Shown here piece by piece: positions 8,577 through 16,982 of a stretch of DNA of 64,000 nucleotides. Position 1 is the first letter of the stretch, and each line of letters begins with the position of its first letter. Below the pieces are notes generated by a model that was not told the DNA's origin, did no database searches, and saw only the letters and a program-made list of their open reading frames with translations. The stretch is from an uncultured Oscillospiraceae bacterium (GTDB taxonomy: Bacteria > Bacillota > Clostridia > Oscillospirales > Oscillospiraceae). The DNA lies in NCBI GenBank assembly GCA_947588955.1, contig CANPYX010000006.1, positions 35,201 to 99,200 on the forward strand, given 5' to 3'. The translations under genes and the position numbers were made by a program.

Positions 8577-9236
8577 GTGGATAAATTTACGGAAATAAAA
8601 AAGTTATTTGAATCAGGAGAAAACAAAGAAAACGCAGCCGCGATGTCGAAATATATGAGAAATATGTTTGACTTTTACGGTCTGCCCGCTCCCGCGAGGA
8701 AGGAGGCTTACGGCGATTTTATCAAATCGGAAAAGAAGTCGAAAGCGATAGATTGGGATTTTTTAGATAAATGTTATGATGATAACCACAGGGAATTTCA
8801 ATATTTGGTCTATGATTACCTTCTCGCGCTGAAAAGATATGTTTCTTTTGGAGACCTGCCAAAAATCAAGGCTTATATCACCACCAAATCCTGGTGGGAT
8901 ACGGTGGATTTTCTATGCAGAGTGATCGGAGATGTGGGGTTAAGAGATGCGAGAGTTAAAGCCCTTATGATCGATTGGTCAAAAAGCGAAAACATTTGGG
9001 TCAAAAGGACAGCGATAGAGCATCAGCTTGGGTTAAAGGATAAAACTGACACTCAATTATTGGAGCAGATCATAGTAAATTGTTTTGGCAGCGACGAGTT
9101 TTTTGTAAACAAAGCGATCGGCTGGGCATTGAGAGACTATTCAAAAGCCGACCCGGAATTTGTAAGAGCCTTTGTTAATAAGCACAAGGGCAAAATGAAT
9201 AGCCTAAGTATCAAAGAAGCAAGCAAGTATATTTAG
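8577..9236 (+). CDS. DNA alkylation repair protein (AlkD-like HEAT-repeat glycosylase)
   Basis: 219 residues of helical HEAT-like repeats in the AlkC/AlkD style: MFDFYGLPAPARKEAYGDF, YDYLLALKRYVSFGDLPKI, TTKSWWDTVDFL (the W-W-D region lines the DNA-binding groove in AlkD), and WVKRTAIEHQL. AlkD removes alkylated purines without base flipping. A GTG start at 8577 with AAAGGA upstream gives the family N-terminus (VDKFTEIKKLF); the frame extends upstream only into repeat DNA. Base use is clearly more AT-rich (aaa, tta, ata, gat) than in neighbours, which suggests recent acquisition. Repeats flank both sides. Confidence 0.85.
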   Translation: MDKFTEIKKLFESGENKENAAAMSKYMRNMFDFYGLPAPARKEAYGDFIKSEKKSKAIDWDFLDKCYDDNHREFQYLVYDYLLALKRYVSFGDLPKIKAYITTKSWWDTVDFLCRVIGDVGLRDARVKALMIDWSKSENIWVKRTAIEHQLGLKDKTDTQLLEQIIVNCFGSDEFFVNKAIGWALRDYSKADPEFVRAFVNKHKGKMNSLSIKEASKYI

Positions 9237-9283
9237 AATTTGGCGGCCACATTTCAGACCGTCAAAATACCCAATTTAAACCC

Positions 9284-9638
9284 GTTCCCCCGTCGCTGTG
9301 CTGCCGTCGCAGCTCTCCGGGGGTGTCTCCAGTAGGGGGCCGCTCGTCGTCGCTGAAATCGCTTTACTTCAAGCTCCCTTCGGTCGCTTTCAGGCGCGGA
9401 TTTCGCTCCTCCTCTCCCCACCGAACTTCGTTCGGCGGGGTCCCCAAAGGGTCCAGGGCCCGAAGGCCCTGGTCGTTTTTAAAAGGGGAGTCCAGAGGGG
9501 GAAAATCGAAATCCCCCTCTGGTCGCTTTTCTCTCCTTTGTTTCTTTCCTCTCTTTTGGCGAATCCAAAAGAGAGGAAAGAAAATCCCCCGCCATTTAAT
9601 GGCGGAACCATTATAAAAAGCCAAGCGGCTTCGGAGCA
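9284..9638. repeat. Mosaic hairpin repeat, family B, copy 1 with module G
   Basis: Order: GTCGCTGTGCTGCCG linker; module G (about 9346-9437, with hairpin CCCCACCGAAC ttc GTTCGGCGGGG); hairpin CCAGGGCC cgaa GGCCCTGG; linker TCGTTTTTAAAAGGGG; hairpin 9492-9522 (CCAGAGGGGG/CCCCCTCTGG, 11-base loop AAAATCGAAAT); linker TCGCTTTTCTCTCCTTTG; hairpin CTTTCCTCTCTTTTG/CAAAAGAGAGGAAAG; CCGCCATTTAATGGCGG; end AAAAAGCCAAGCGGCTT. It fills the gap between AlkD and the DUF2264 gene. Confidence 0.85.
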
Positions 9639-9684
9639 CTAAATTTTTGTTGAAATTGACGAAGCATTTTTAATTATTTTTTGC

Positions 9685-9712
9685 TTGACAATACAAAAAT
9701 TTGTGGTATAAT
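9685..9712 (+). promoter_or_regulatory. Strong promoter pointing antisense into the DUF2264 gene
   Basis: Consensus -35 TTGACA (9685-9690), 16-bp spacer, -10 TATAAT (9707-9712). Transcription would start near 9719 and run against the 3' end of the minus-strand DUF2264 gene. No plus-strand gene follows. Confidence 0.7.
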
Positions 9713-9723
9713 GCACTTATAAA

Positions 9724-10833
9724 TCAAAGCACGTCCCTTTCTCCCGCCCAAACGCGCTTTTGCGTCCAGGGAAGATCGGGCTCTGCCCAGAATCGGTCCC
9801 CCGCCGGCAGTCCCAGCGGCAAAAACACCGTCTCGCAGAGGTAAAGACTTCCCGTGCTTATATAAAAATCCGCCAGCCCCGGCTGAAAGCCCGTAACACC
9901 CGGCAGGAGCCAGCCGTTTTTGTCGTATATTTCCCCCTGGTGGACGCGCTTTATGACGGCTGTGAGGGCGGAGCGGACCTGAGAGGGCGGCAGGCTGTCC
10001 GGCAGAAAGCCCTCCAGCGCCGCCTGCGCCAGGAGGTGGAACGCGCCGTAACGGTAGGTGGAGGACCTGCCGATTATCGGATAGGAGCCGTCGGGCATTA
10101 TGAGCCGCTCCAATATTTCGGCGCACCTTTTTGCCCTTGCAAGTTCGGTTTCATACATCTGAGCGTACTTATCCTCGCTTCTAAGCTCCCTGAGTATGTC
10201 CGTCATCATGGGGTGTATGACGAAGGAGTTGTAGTAATCCGTGTGAAAAAGCTCCCCGTCGCTGTATAGTCCGTCGCCCACATACCAGCCCATAAAGGCG
10301 TCCAGCGCCCGGTCCACGGGGGCGAGGTCCCAATCCTCGCCGGCGATTTTCAAAAAGATCTCTATCATTGCGGAGAAAAAGAGCCAGTTTGAGCTGTAGG
10401 GCGTGAATTTGCGCGTTGATCTCAACGCCCCAACCAGTTTTTTTCGCGTGTCCTCAGGAAGGTCAAAATAGAGCGCCTTGGGCGCCCGGACTATGGCGTG
10501 GGCAAGGAACGCGGCGTCCACCAAGGACTGCCCGTAGCCCTCGGTGAAGTTCATCAGGTCCTCACCCTCCGGGTCCACGGCGTTTGCAAGGCATTTTCGG
10601 ACTGTGGCGAGATATTCCCGCCGCGTCACTTCCTCGTCACCCGAAAGCTCCGCCCCCAGCCAGGGCGCCATTCCGCAGAGCGTGCGCCCAAAGGCCTCAA
10701 GGCAGGCGTACATCGCCCTGTCCGGGTGGAAATCCACGGGGATAGTGGCGGCGAGCCGCTTTTCCGACAGCGCAGACAGCACCGGGTCCGCGGTTTTCAG
10801 CATCGTTTTAAGCCAAAGCTCACGTGTCACCAC
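9724..10833 (-). CDS. DUF2264 domain protein (probable (alpha/alpha)6-barrel, polysaccharide metabolism)
   Basis: 369 residues. Recognised as DUF2264 by PYSSNWLFFSAMIEIF, GDGLYSDGELFHTDYYNSFVIHPMM and IIGRSSTYRYGAFHLLA, features shared with heparinase/hyaluronidase-like barrels. The enzymatic activity of the family is not settled; genes for it often sit beside unsaturated uronyl hydrolases, as here. The start is a GTG at 10833 or 10830, overlapping the end of the GH88 gene. No signal peptide was seen. Confidence 0.75.
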   Translation of the reverse strand: MVTRELWLKTMLKTADPVLSALSEKRLAATIPVDFHPDRAMYACLEAFGRTLCGMAPWLGAELSGDEEVTRREYLATVRKCLANAVDPEGEDLMNFTEGYGQSLVDAAFLAHAIVRAPKALYFDLPEDTRKKLVGALRSTRKFTPYSSNWLFFSAMIEIFLKIAGEDWDLAPVDRALDAFMGWYVGDGLYSDGELFHTDYYNSFVIHPMMTDILRELRSEDKYAQMYETELARAKRCAEILERLIMPDGSYPIIGRSSTYRYGAFHLLAQAALEGFLPDSLPPSQVRSALTAVIKRVHQGEIYDKNGWLLPGVTGFQPGLADFYISTGSLYLCETVFLPLGLPAGDRFWAEPDLPWTQKRVWAGERDVL

Positions 10834-11927
10834 AGCCGTATTCCCCCTCCCGCGAGGCGCAGAACCGCCTCGGTGAAGAAGTAGTCGGCGTATATGAGGT
10901 GGTGGTTGTGGCGCTTGTCATTGTAGCTCACGGAGCACCGGGTTATCATGCCGTCTCGCTCCGGGTCGAGGTCACATCGTTCCTCGGCGAGGAAGGCGAC
11001 AAGCCCCTCGGCAAAATCACGGTATTTCACCTCGCCGGTGAGCTCCGCAAGCTCCAAAAGCCCGCAGGCGGCGATGGCGGCGGCGCTGTCGTCCTCGTAA
11101 TCAACGTCCTTCGGCTGTGAAAAGTCGGCGGGGACGCGGTATCTCCTGCCCTCCATGCCGTTTTTAAAGCTCTCGGCGGCGGTTTTGGCGGCGGCGAGGT
11201 ATTCGCCCTTCCCGGTGTGGAAATATGACAGGGCAAAGCCGTAGACCGCCCAGGCACAGCCTCGCGTCCACCTGCTCCCCTGCCCCATTCCCTGTCCGCC
11301 CAGCTCGCCTGTGTACCTGCCCGTTGACGGGTCGAACACGGCTATGTGCCTAACGGAGCCGTCGGGACGGATAAAATACCTCGCCGCTGTGCCGGCGTGG
11401 AGCATGGCGACAGCTCTGAACCTGGGGTCGCCCGTGAGCTCCGACGCCTTATAGAGAAGCGGCAGATTCATCATGCAGTCGATGATGGCAATTCCCGCCT
11501 TCTTACCGCCCTCGTCGTTCCAGGCGCGGATAAAATTCCCGTTGGGGTTGAGCCTCCCCGCCAGATTCGCGGCGGCGAGGAGAAGGCGGTTTTTGGAATC
11601 AATGGAGCCTGTGAGGGCGAGGCTCGCCCCGGAGGTCAGCAGCCACTTAAAGCCGCTGTCGTGGTCCATTCCCATGTAGTCGGTCAGCGACCTGTCGAGC
11701 TTGTACTCCACCTCTTGGGCGCACTCCCGCAAAAGGTCGTCGGGGCGCCGGGAGTAGAGCTGCCAAAGCTGTCCCGCCCAGAAGCCGTTTGTCCACCAGG
11801 ATATGTTTTTCTCCGACTGGTCGTCAAAGACGCCGTTTTCGGCGATATACGGTATCCTGCCCACGTTCCTGGCGGCGGACGCCAGGGTCTTCACGTATAT
11901 TTTATCGGCAAGGAGGTCCCAATTCAT
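10827..11927 (-). CDS. Glycoside hydrolase family 88/105-type unsaturated uronyl hydrolase
   Basis: 366 residues. The motifs WWTNGFWAGQLWQLY, DHDSGFKWLLT, SRWTRGCAWAVYGFAL and KDVDYEDDSAAAIAACGLLEL match unsaturated glucuronyl hydrolases, which remove the 4,5-unsaturated uronic acid left by polysaccharide lyases. The conserved Asp residues in HDSG and YEDDSAAA would be the catalytic pair. No signal peptide, so cytoplasmic. The ATG at 11927 overlaps the dnaE stop by 4 bases (ATGA), and its own end overlaps the DUF2264 gene. Confidence 0.85.
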   Translation of the reverse strand: MNWDLLADKIYVKTLASAARNVGRIPYIAENGVFDDQSEKNISWWTNGFWAGQLWQLYSRRPDDLLRECAQEVEYKLDRSLTDYMGMDHDSGFKWLLTSGASLALTGSIDSKNRLLLAAANLAGRLNPNGNFIRAWNDEGGKKAGIAIIDCMMNLPLLYKASELTGDPRFRAVAMLHAGTAARYFIRPDGSVRHIAVFDPSTGRYTGELGGQGMGQGSRWTRGCAWAVYGFALSYFHTGKGEYLAAAKTAAESFKNGMEGRRYRVPADFSQPKDVDYEDDSAAAIAACGLLELAELTGEVKYRDFAEGLVAFLAEERCDLDPERDGMITRCSVSYNDKRHNHHLIYADYFFTEAVLRLAGGGIRLW

Positions 11928-14900
11928 TTTATTACCACGTTCTCCTCTCCCAAAAGCTCCCTGAGCTCGCGCACCAGCACCGGATGTATCACGCACTCCG
12001 CGCCCACGCGCTTTTTTGTGTCGGCAAAGTATACAACCATCTGCCGGTCCCCAGGGAACATATTTAAGACGAGCTTTATTCTTTCGTATTCGGGGCAATC
12101 CCTTGTGGGAAGGCGTATATAGAGCTTCTGACCCTCCGCCGCCCTCTCCTCCGGGGTTTCCGGCGCGCCTGTATCGGAAAGCGGGCGAAGGGAATTCACC
12201 ACCGCCTGCGGGGCCTTACCATCGCGAATGGAGAGGCGCGCCCTGACTATAACAAGGCTCCCCTCGCGAATGTATATACCTGAGGCGTCCAGAACGCTTT
12301 GGAACGCCAAAAGCTCCATGCTCCCGGTGCCGTCGTCCAGCGTCACGTATGACATGAGCCCGCCGTTTTTCGTCGCCTTTGTCTTTGCCGCCGTGATAAC
12401 TCCGGCAAGGGTGAGCTCCTGGTTGTCGGCGTATGTGTGCGTCTCCCTGTCCTCGGCGTAATCGGAGAGGATACCGCCGACGCTCACCGCACCCAGGCGG
12501 CGGACGGTGTTCCTGTAGCCGTCCATGGGGTGACCGGAGAGGTACAGTCCCGTGACCTCCCGCTCCATGCTCATCCGCTCCATGGCGGAATACTCCTCCA
12601 CATCCGGGAGCGGCACGGCGGTGACGGAGGAGCTTTGGCTGTCGTCTCCCAGGGAGCCGAAAAGGTCCATCTGCCCCTCCAGGTTGCGCCGGCGGCTGTC
12701 GGCTATGGAGTCCACCGTCTGCCCCACCACGCGCATGAGCTGCGCGCGCTTCACGCCCATGGAGTCAAAGGCTCCGGCCTTTATAAGGCTCTCCACGGCG
12801 CGGGTGTTCATCTCCGCGCCGTACAGCCGCTCGCAGAAATCGTGGAAGGAGGTAAATTTCCCGCCGGAGGCCCGCTCGGCGACTACGTTGTCAATGAACT
12901 TGCTGCCGATGTTCTTCACCGCCACGAGCCCGTAGCGGATGTTCTCCCCCTCCACGGTAAAGCGGTTGAAGGAGGCGTTTATATCCGGCGGCAGGACCCT
13001 TATGCCCATGCTCAGGCACTCGGCGGTGTAATCCGCCACCTTCTCCGGTATGCCCAGCACCGAGCTCATCAGCGCCGCCATATACTGCCGCGGGTAGTGG
13101 CGCTTCAAATACGCCGTCTGATAGGCGATTATGGCGTAGCACACCGAGTGGGCCTTGTTGAAGGCGTAGTTGGCAAAGTCGGTGATCTCGTCGTATATGC
13201 TCATGGCGACGGCGGCGGGAACGCCGTTTGCCACGGCGCCGGGGATATTCCTGGCTGGGTCGCCGTTTACAAAGGTCTCCCGCTCCTTTTGAATCTCCGC
13301 CATCTTCTTTTTTGACATCGCCCTACGTATCATATCCGCCTGCCCCAGGGAGAAGCCGGCAAGGCGCCTGAATATCTCGATGACCTGCTCCTGATAGAGT
13401 ATGCAGCCGTAAGTGACGTTGAGTATTGGCTCCAGGGACGGGTGCTTGTAGGTTATCTTCTCCGGGTTCACGGCGCACTCCAAAAAGCGGGGAATGGAGT
13501 CCATGGGTCCCGGACGGTAGAGGGCGACGACGGAGGAAATATCCTCGATGCTCTTTGCCTTCATCCCCACGGCAACGCCCGTCATGCCCGCGGACTCAAG
13601 CTGAAATACGCCCGATGTCTTTCCGGCTGCCAGCATGTCGTAGGTGGGCTTGTCGTCGTCGGGTATCTTGGATATGTCAAAGTCCGGGTCGATCTTTCGT
13701 ATATCCTCCACCGCGTCGTTTATCACCGTAAGGTTCCGCAGTCCCAAAAAGTCCATCTTGAGAAGCCCCAGCTCCTCGATGGTGGTCATGGTGTACTGTG
13801 TGGCGATGGTGTTGTCCTTTTTTGAAAGCGCCAGGGGCACGTAGGTGTCCACCGGGTCCTTTGTTATGACCACCCCGGCGGCGTGGGTGCCGTAGTCCTT
13901 GGGCATATCCTCAATGGACATGGCGGTCTCGATGACCTCCCTGTACCTGGGGTCCCTGTCCATCAGATCGCGGAGCTGCTGGGAGGTGCGCACGGCGTCG
14001 GCAATGTGCATTTTTGGGTCGTCGGGCATCGTCTTGGCAAGCTCGTTTTCCTCGGCGAAGGTGAGCCCTATCACCTTTGACACAGACCGGACGGCGTTTT
14101 TTGCCTTGAGGGTGTTGAAGGTGATTATCTGCGCCACGTGGTCCGCGCCGTACTTGCGCTTTACGTAGTCAAGCACCTCACCCCTCCGGCGCTCGCAGAA
14201 GTCCATATCTATATCAGGCATGGACACGCGCTCCGGGTTTAAAAACCTCTCAAAAAAGAGGCTGTATTTTATGGGGTCCACGTCGGTTATCTCAAGGCAG
14301 TAGCTCACCACGCTCCCCGCCGCGCTGCCGCGCCCCGGTCCCACGGGTATGCCGCTCCGCTTGGCGTAGAGCACGAAGTCCTGGACGATGAGGAAGTAGT
14401 CGGTAAAGCCCATGCGGTCGATCATGTCGAGCTCATAGCGCAGCTGCTTCATGACCTCTGGTCTTGTGCCGTATCGCTTCTTAAATCCCTCAAGGCACTG
14501 CTTTTCCAGGTACTCCTTGGACGTAAAGCCCTCCGGCACCTTGAATTCCGGCAGGTGGTAGTGGTTGAACTCAAACTCCAAATTGCACCTGTCCGCGATC
14601 TCCGCGGTGTTGTCCGCGGCCTGCGGGAGGTCCGGGAAGAGGGCGCGCATCTCCTCCTCGCTCTTTAAATAGAGCCCGTCGCCCTGGAATTTCATGCGGT
14701 TGGGGTCGTCCAGCGTCTTGCCGGTCTGTATGCACATGAGTACGTCCTGGGCGTGGGCGTCCTCCCGCTTTAAATAGTGTACGTCGTTTGTGAGGACAAG
14801 GGGTATCCCCGTCTCCTTGGAGAGCCTGATGAGCCCGTTTGCGGCTGTGCGCTCGTCGGGTATACCGTGGTCCTGTATCTCAAGGTAGTAGTTGCCCTTG

Positions 14901-15397
14901 CCGAATATCTTCTGAAACTCCAGGGCGGTCCTTTTCGCGTCCTCGTACCTGTCCTCAAGTATGAGCCTTGGCACCTTCCCCTGAATACAGGCGGAAAGGG
15001 CGATAAGCCCCTCGGAGTGTTGCCGCAGAAGGTCCATATCCACCCTCGGACGCATATAGAAGCCCTGAACAAAGCCCATGGAGACCATATAACACAGGTT
15101 CTTATATCCCGTCTCATTTTTGCAAAGCAAAATGAGATGGTAGCGGACGGAGTCCTCTCCGCGCTCCATGTCGAACCTGGTGCGGCTCGCCACATATACC
15201 TCGCAGCCGATTATGGGCTTTATGCCCTGCGCCTTGCACGCCTTATAAAAGCCGATAGCGCCGTACATAACCCCGTGGTCGGTTATCGCCAGAGCCGTCT
15301 GCCCCAGCTCCTTAGCCCTTTTTGGCAGGTCATTTATACGGCATGTGCCGTCTAAAAGGCTGTACTCTGAGTGGACATGCAGATGTGCAAAAGCCAT
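11924..15397 (-). CDS. dnaE: DNA polymerase III alpha subunit
   Basis: 1157 residues. The N-terminal PHP domain begins HLHVHSEYSLLDG; the polymerase palm carries PDIDMDF near residue 394 with the metal-binding Asp pair; GPGRGSAAGS and YQEQVI are further family motifs; a C-terminal OB fold (LTLAGVITAAKTKATKNG) follows. It lacks the inserted exonuclease of PolC, so this is DnaE. The ATG at 15397 has GGAGGTG 5 bases before it; an upstream in-frame start lacks one. Unusual: two carbohydrate-degradation genes are translationally coupled behind it. Confidence 0.95.
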   Translation of the reverse strand: MAFAHLHVHSEYSLLDGTCRINDLPKRAKELGQTALAITDHGVMYGAIGFYKACKAQGIKPIIGCEVYVASRTRFDMERGEDSVRYHLILLCKNETGYKNLCYMVSMGFVQGFYMRPRVDMDLLRQHSEGLIALSACIQGKVPRLILEDRYEDAKRTALEFQKIFGKGNYYLEIQDHGIPDERTAANGLIRLSKETGIPLVLTNDVHYLKREDAHAQDVLMCIQTGKTLDDPNRMKFQGDGLYLKSEEEMRALFPDLPQAADNTAEIADRCNLEFEFNHYHLPEFKVPEGFTSKEYLEKQCLEGFKKRYGTRPEVMKQLRYELDMIDRMGFTDYFLIVQDFVLYAKRSGIPVGPGRGSAAGSVVSYCLEITDVDPIKYSLFFERFLNPERVSMPDIDMDFCERRRGEVLDYVKRKYGADHVAQIITFNTLKAKNAVRSVSKVIGLTFAEENELAKTMPDDPKMHIADAVRTSQQLRDLMDRDPRYREVIETAMSIEDMPKDYGTHAAGVVITKDPVDTYVPLALSKKDNTIATQYTMTTIEELGLLKMDFLGLRNLTVINDAVEDIRKIDPDFDISKIPDDDKPTYDMLAAGKTSGVFQLESAGMTGVAVGMKAKSIEDISSVVALYRPGPMDSIPRFLECAVNPEKITYKHPSLEPILNVTYGCILYQEQVIEIFRRLAGFSLGQADMIRRAMSKKKMAEIQKERETFVNGDPARNIPGAVANGVPAAVAMSIYDEITDFANYAFNKAHSVCYAIIAYQTAYLKRHYPRQYMAALMSSVLGIPEKVADYTAECLSMGIRVLPPDINASFNRFTVEGENIRYGLVAVKNIGSKFIDNVVAERASGGKFTSFHDFCERLYGAEMNTRAVESLIKAGAFDSMGVKRAQLMRVVGQTVDSIADSRRRNLEGQMDLFGSLGDDSQSSSVTAVPLPDVEEYSAMERMSMEREVTGLYLSGHPMDGYRNTVRRLGAVSVGGILSDYAEDRETHTYADNQELTLAGVITAAKTKATKNGGLMSYVTLDDGTGSMELLAFQSVLDASGIYIREGSLVIVRARLSIRDGKAPQAVVNSLRPLSDTGAPETPEERAAEGQKLYIRLPTRDCPEYERIKLVLNMFPGDRQMVVYFADTKKRVGAECVIHPVLVRELRELLGEENVVIK

Positions 15398-15435
15398 TTT
15401 TTCACCTCCGGAGCCGGTTGAGGGCTCTATTCTTT

Positions 15436-15592
15436 GCAAATTCGGCAGCCTGCCGAAGGGGTCCCCGCGGCTGCGGGGACGGGGGTTCTTCTTTTCTCAT
15501 CTTTTTCTCCGAAATGAGAAAAAGATGAGTAAAAGAAGCAAAAGAGAGAAAAAGAATTTTTCTTTTTGGGGTCGGCAGAAGCTTGTTGCGCC
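15436..15592. repeat. Family B repeat fragment, reverse orientation
   Basis: Read on the minus strand it has the B order TTTCTCTCTTTTGCTTC, hairpin CTCATCTTTTTCT/AGAAAAAGATGAG, then AACCCCCGTCCCCG, parallel to TTTCTCTCCTTTGTTTC, hairpin, AAAATCCCCCGCC in other copies. The hairpin stem is different in sequence but occupies the same place. GTCCCCGC ggct GCGGGGAC and TTCGGCAG c CTGCCGAA follow. From 15593 to 15822 only a degenerate trace of module G (near 15690) was seen. Confidence 0.65.
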
Positions 15593-15822
15593 CTGCCGTT
15601 TAGTCTCACGTCGGCTCCCGCAGTCCAAAGCTTTCGCGCACGGGCAGAAGATACGACGCGCGGGTTCCAAAGCCGAATTGCACAGTCTCCGAAATCGCTT
15701 AGCCGCTTAACGTGGTCGGGTGTCAGTACGCCCTACCCTCCAATAACGCCGCGCTTTGTGGGTGCGTGTCGGGCAGAATGTTTCAGCACAGCTCCTACAC
15801 AGTGTTTTCGCAACTGCTGCCG

Positions 15823-16038
15823 TCACGCTCCCCGCCGGGGGTTCTCCACATAGGGGGCCGCAGCCCCCTGTGTGGTCGTTTTTAAAAGGGGTTTCCAAAG
15901 GGGGAAAATCGAAATCCCCCTTTGGTCGCTTTTCTCTCCTTTGTTTCTTTCCTCTCTTTTGGCGAATCCAAAAGAGAGGAAAGAAAATCCCTCCGCCATT
16001 TAATGGCGGACTCATTATAAAGAGCCCCGCGGCTCAGG
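15823..16038. repeat. Family B repeat copy 2 (plus orientation)
   Basis: CTGCCGTCACGCTCC linker; hairpin CCACATAGGGGG ccgcag CCCCCTGTGTGG; TCGTTTTTAAAAGGGG; hairpin 15895-15925 (CCAAAGGGGG/CCCCCTTTGG, same AAAATCGAAAT loop); TCGCTTTTCTCTCCTTTG; hairpin CTTTCCTCTCTTTTG/CAAAAGAGAGGAAAG; CCGCCATTTAATGGCGG. Module G is missing; the first hairpin has a different stem from copies 1 and 3. It lies 3' of whiA. Confidence 0.82.
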
Positions 16039-16049
16039 AGCGTGCGGGC

Positions 16050-16949
16050 TCACCCGATCTTTTGAGCGATCTCAGAGATCTTCCTCAGCCTATGGCTCAA
16101 CCCCGACTTTGTAACCGGCGGCTCCGCAAGACCCGCAAGCTCGCCTATTGACAGCTCCGGGTACTCCTCCCGGAGCCGCGCCGCCTCCCGGAGCTTTTCG
16201 GTGAGGTCGTCAAAAATTCCGGCGTCCCGGAGCCTTTTGATGTCCGCAAGCTGGGCGGCGCTTGCCTCCACGGTCTTGGTCACGTTTGCCGTGTCGCAGT
16301 TTACCTTGCGGTTCACCTGGTTGGTCATGTCCTTCTCTATTTTCGCCGACATTATCCCCATGGCGCTCACCGGCGCGCCGAGGGTGGTCAAAAGGTCCTC
16401 GATGATGTCGCTTTTTTTGAAATAGGTCATATAATTCCCGGCCCTGGAGGAGCTTCGCGGCTCAAAGCCCATGTCCAGGAACAGCGCCGTCAGCTCCCGG
16501 CAGACCGAGTAGTGACCGGTGACAAACTCCAGATGGTAGCCCTTTTTCGGGTCCGTGACGCTGCCGCCAGCCAAAAACGCCCCACGCAGGAATGCCGCGC
16601 GGGACCGGTCATCCTCCAAAAGTCCCAGGTTCACATGGTGGGTCAAAAGCCCCCGCGGGGCGTATCCCAGAAGGTCAATTATCCTCGCCATGCTCTCAGG
16701 AGAGGTCACGGCAAAGGTTCGCTTTCCGCTCTCGCCCTTTTCGGGGAGCTCGTCAAAGGTTATCCCCGCCGCGCGGTTAAAAAGCCTTGGCAGCCTGGCG
16801 GCAAAGGCGTCGGAGCCGGTGACGATGCGCGCCTCGTCCCTGGCAAAGCGGTTGCAGAACTCCAGCACACCGTAGCACTCCGGCAGGGCCGTGCGGGAGC
16901 TTATCTCCGCCCTGCAAAGCTCGGCCTTCACGTCTGAGGAAAAGGACAC
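16050..16949 (-). CDS. whiA: WhiA, DNA-binding regulator (LAGLIDADG-like + HTH)
   Basis: 299 residues. N-terminal SFSSDVKAELCR, the central LAGLIDADG-like part (FLRGAFLAGGSVTDPKKGYHLE) and the C-terminal helix-turn-helix (ELSIGELAGLAEPPVTKSGLSHRLRKI) are all present. In Firmicutes WhiA affects cell division and chromosome segregation. A GTG start at 16949 is supported by GGGGGTGA upstream. It is the last gene of hprK-murB-rapZ-whiA; YvcK, which usually lies between rapZ and whiA, is absent here (33-base gap). Confidence 0.93.
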   Translation of the reverse strand: MSFSSDVKAELCRAEISSRTALPECYGVLEFCNRFARDEARIVTGSDAFAARLPRLFNRAAGITFDELPEKGESGKRTFAVTSPESMARIIDLLGYAPRGLLTHHVNLGLLEDDRSRAAFLRGAFLAGGSVTDPKKGYHLEFVTGHYSVCRELTALFLDMGFEPRSSSRAGNYMTYFKKSDIIEDLLTTLGAPVSAMGIMSAKIEKDMTNQVNRKVNCDTANVTKTVEASAAQLADIKRLRDAGIFDDLTEKLREAARLREEYPELSIGELAGLAEPPVTKSGLSHRLRKISEIAQKIG

Positions 16950-16982
16950 GCCGTCACCCCCTTTGTCAAAATAATTTTTCGC

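Noticed and set aside
15593..15822. Possible gene in the gap between the two family B copies
   Set aside because: Short frames only, no ribosome sites; only a degenerate trace of module G near 15690.
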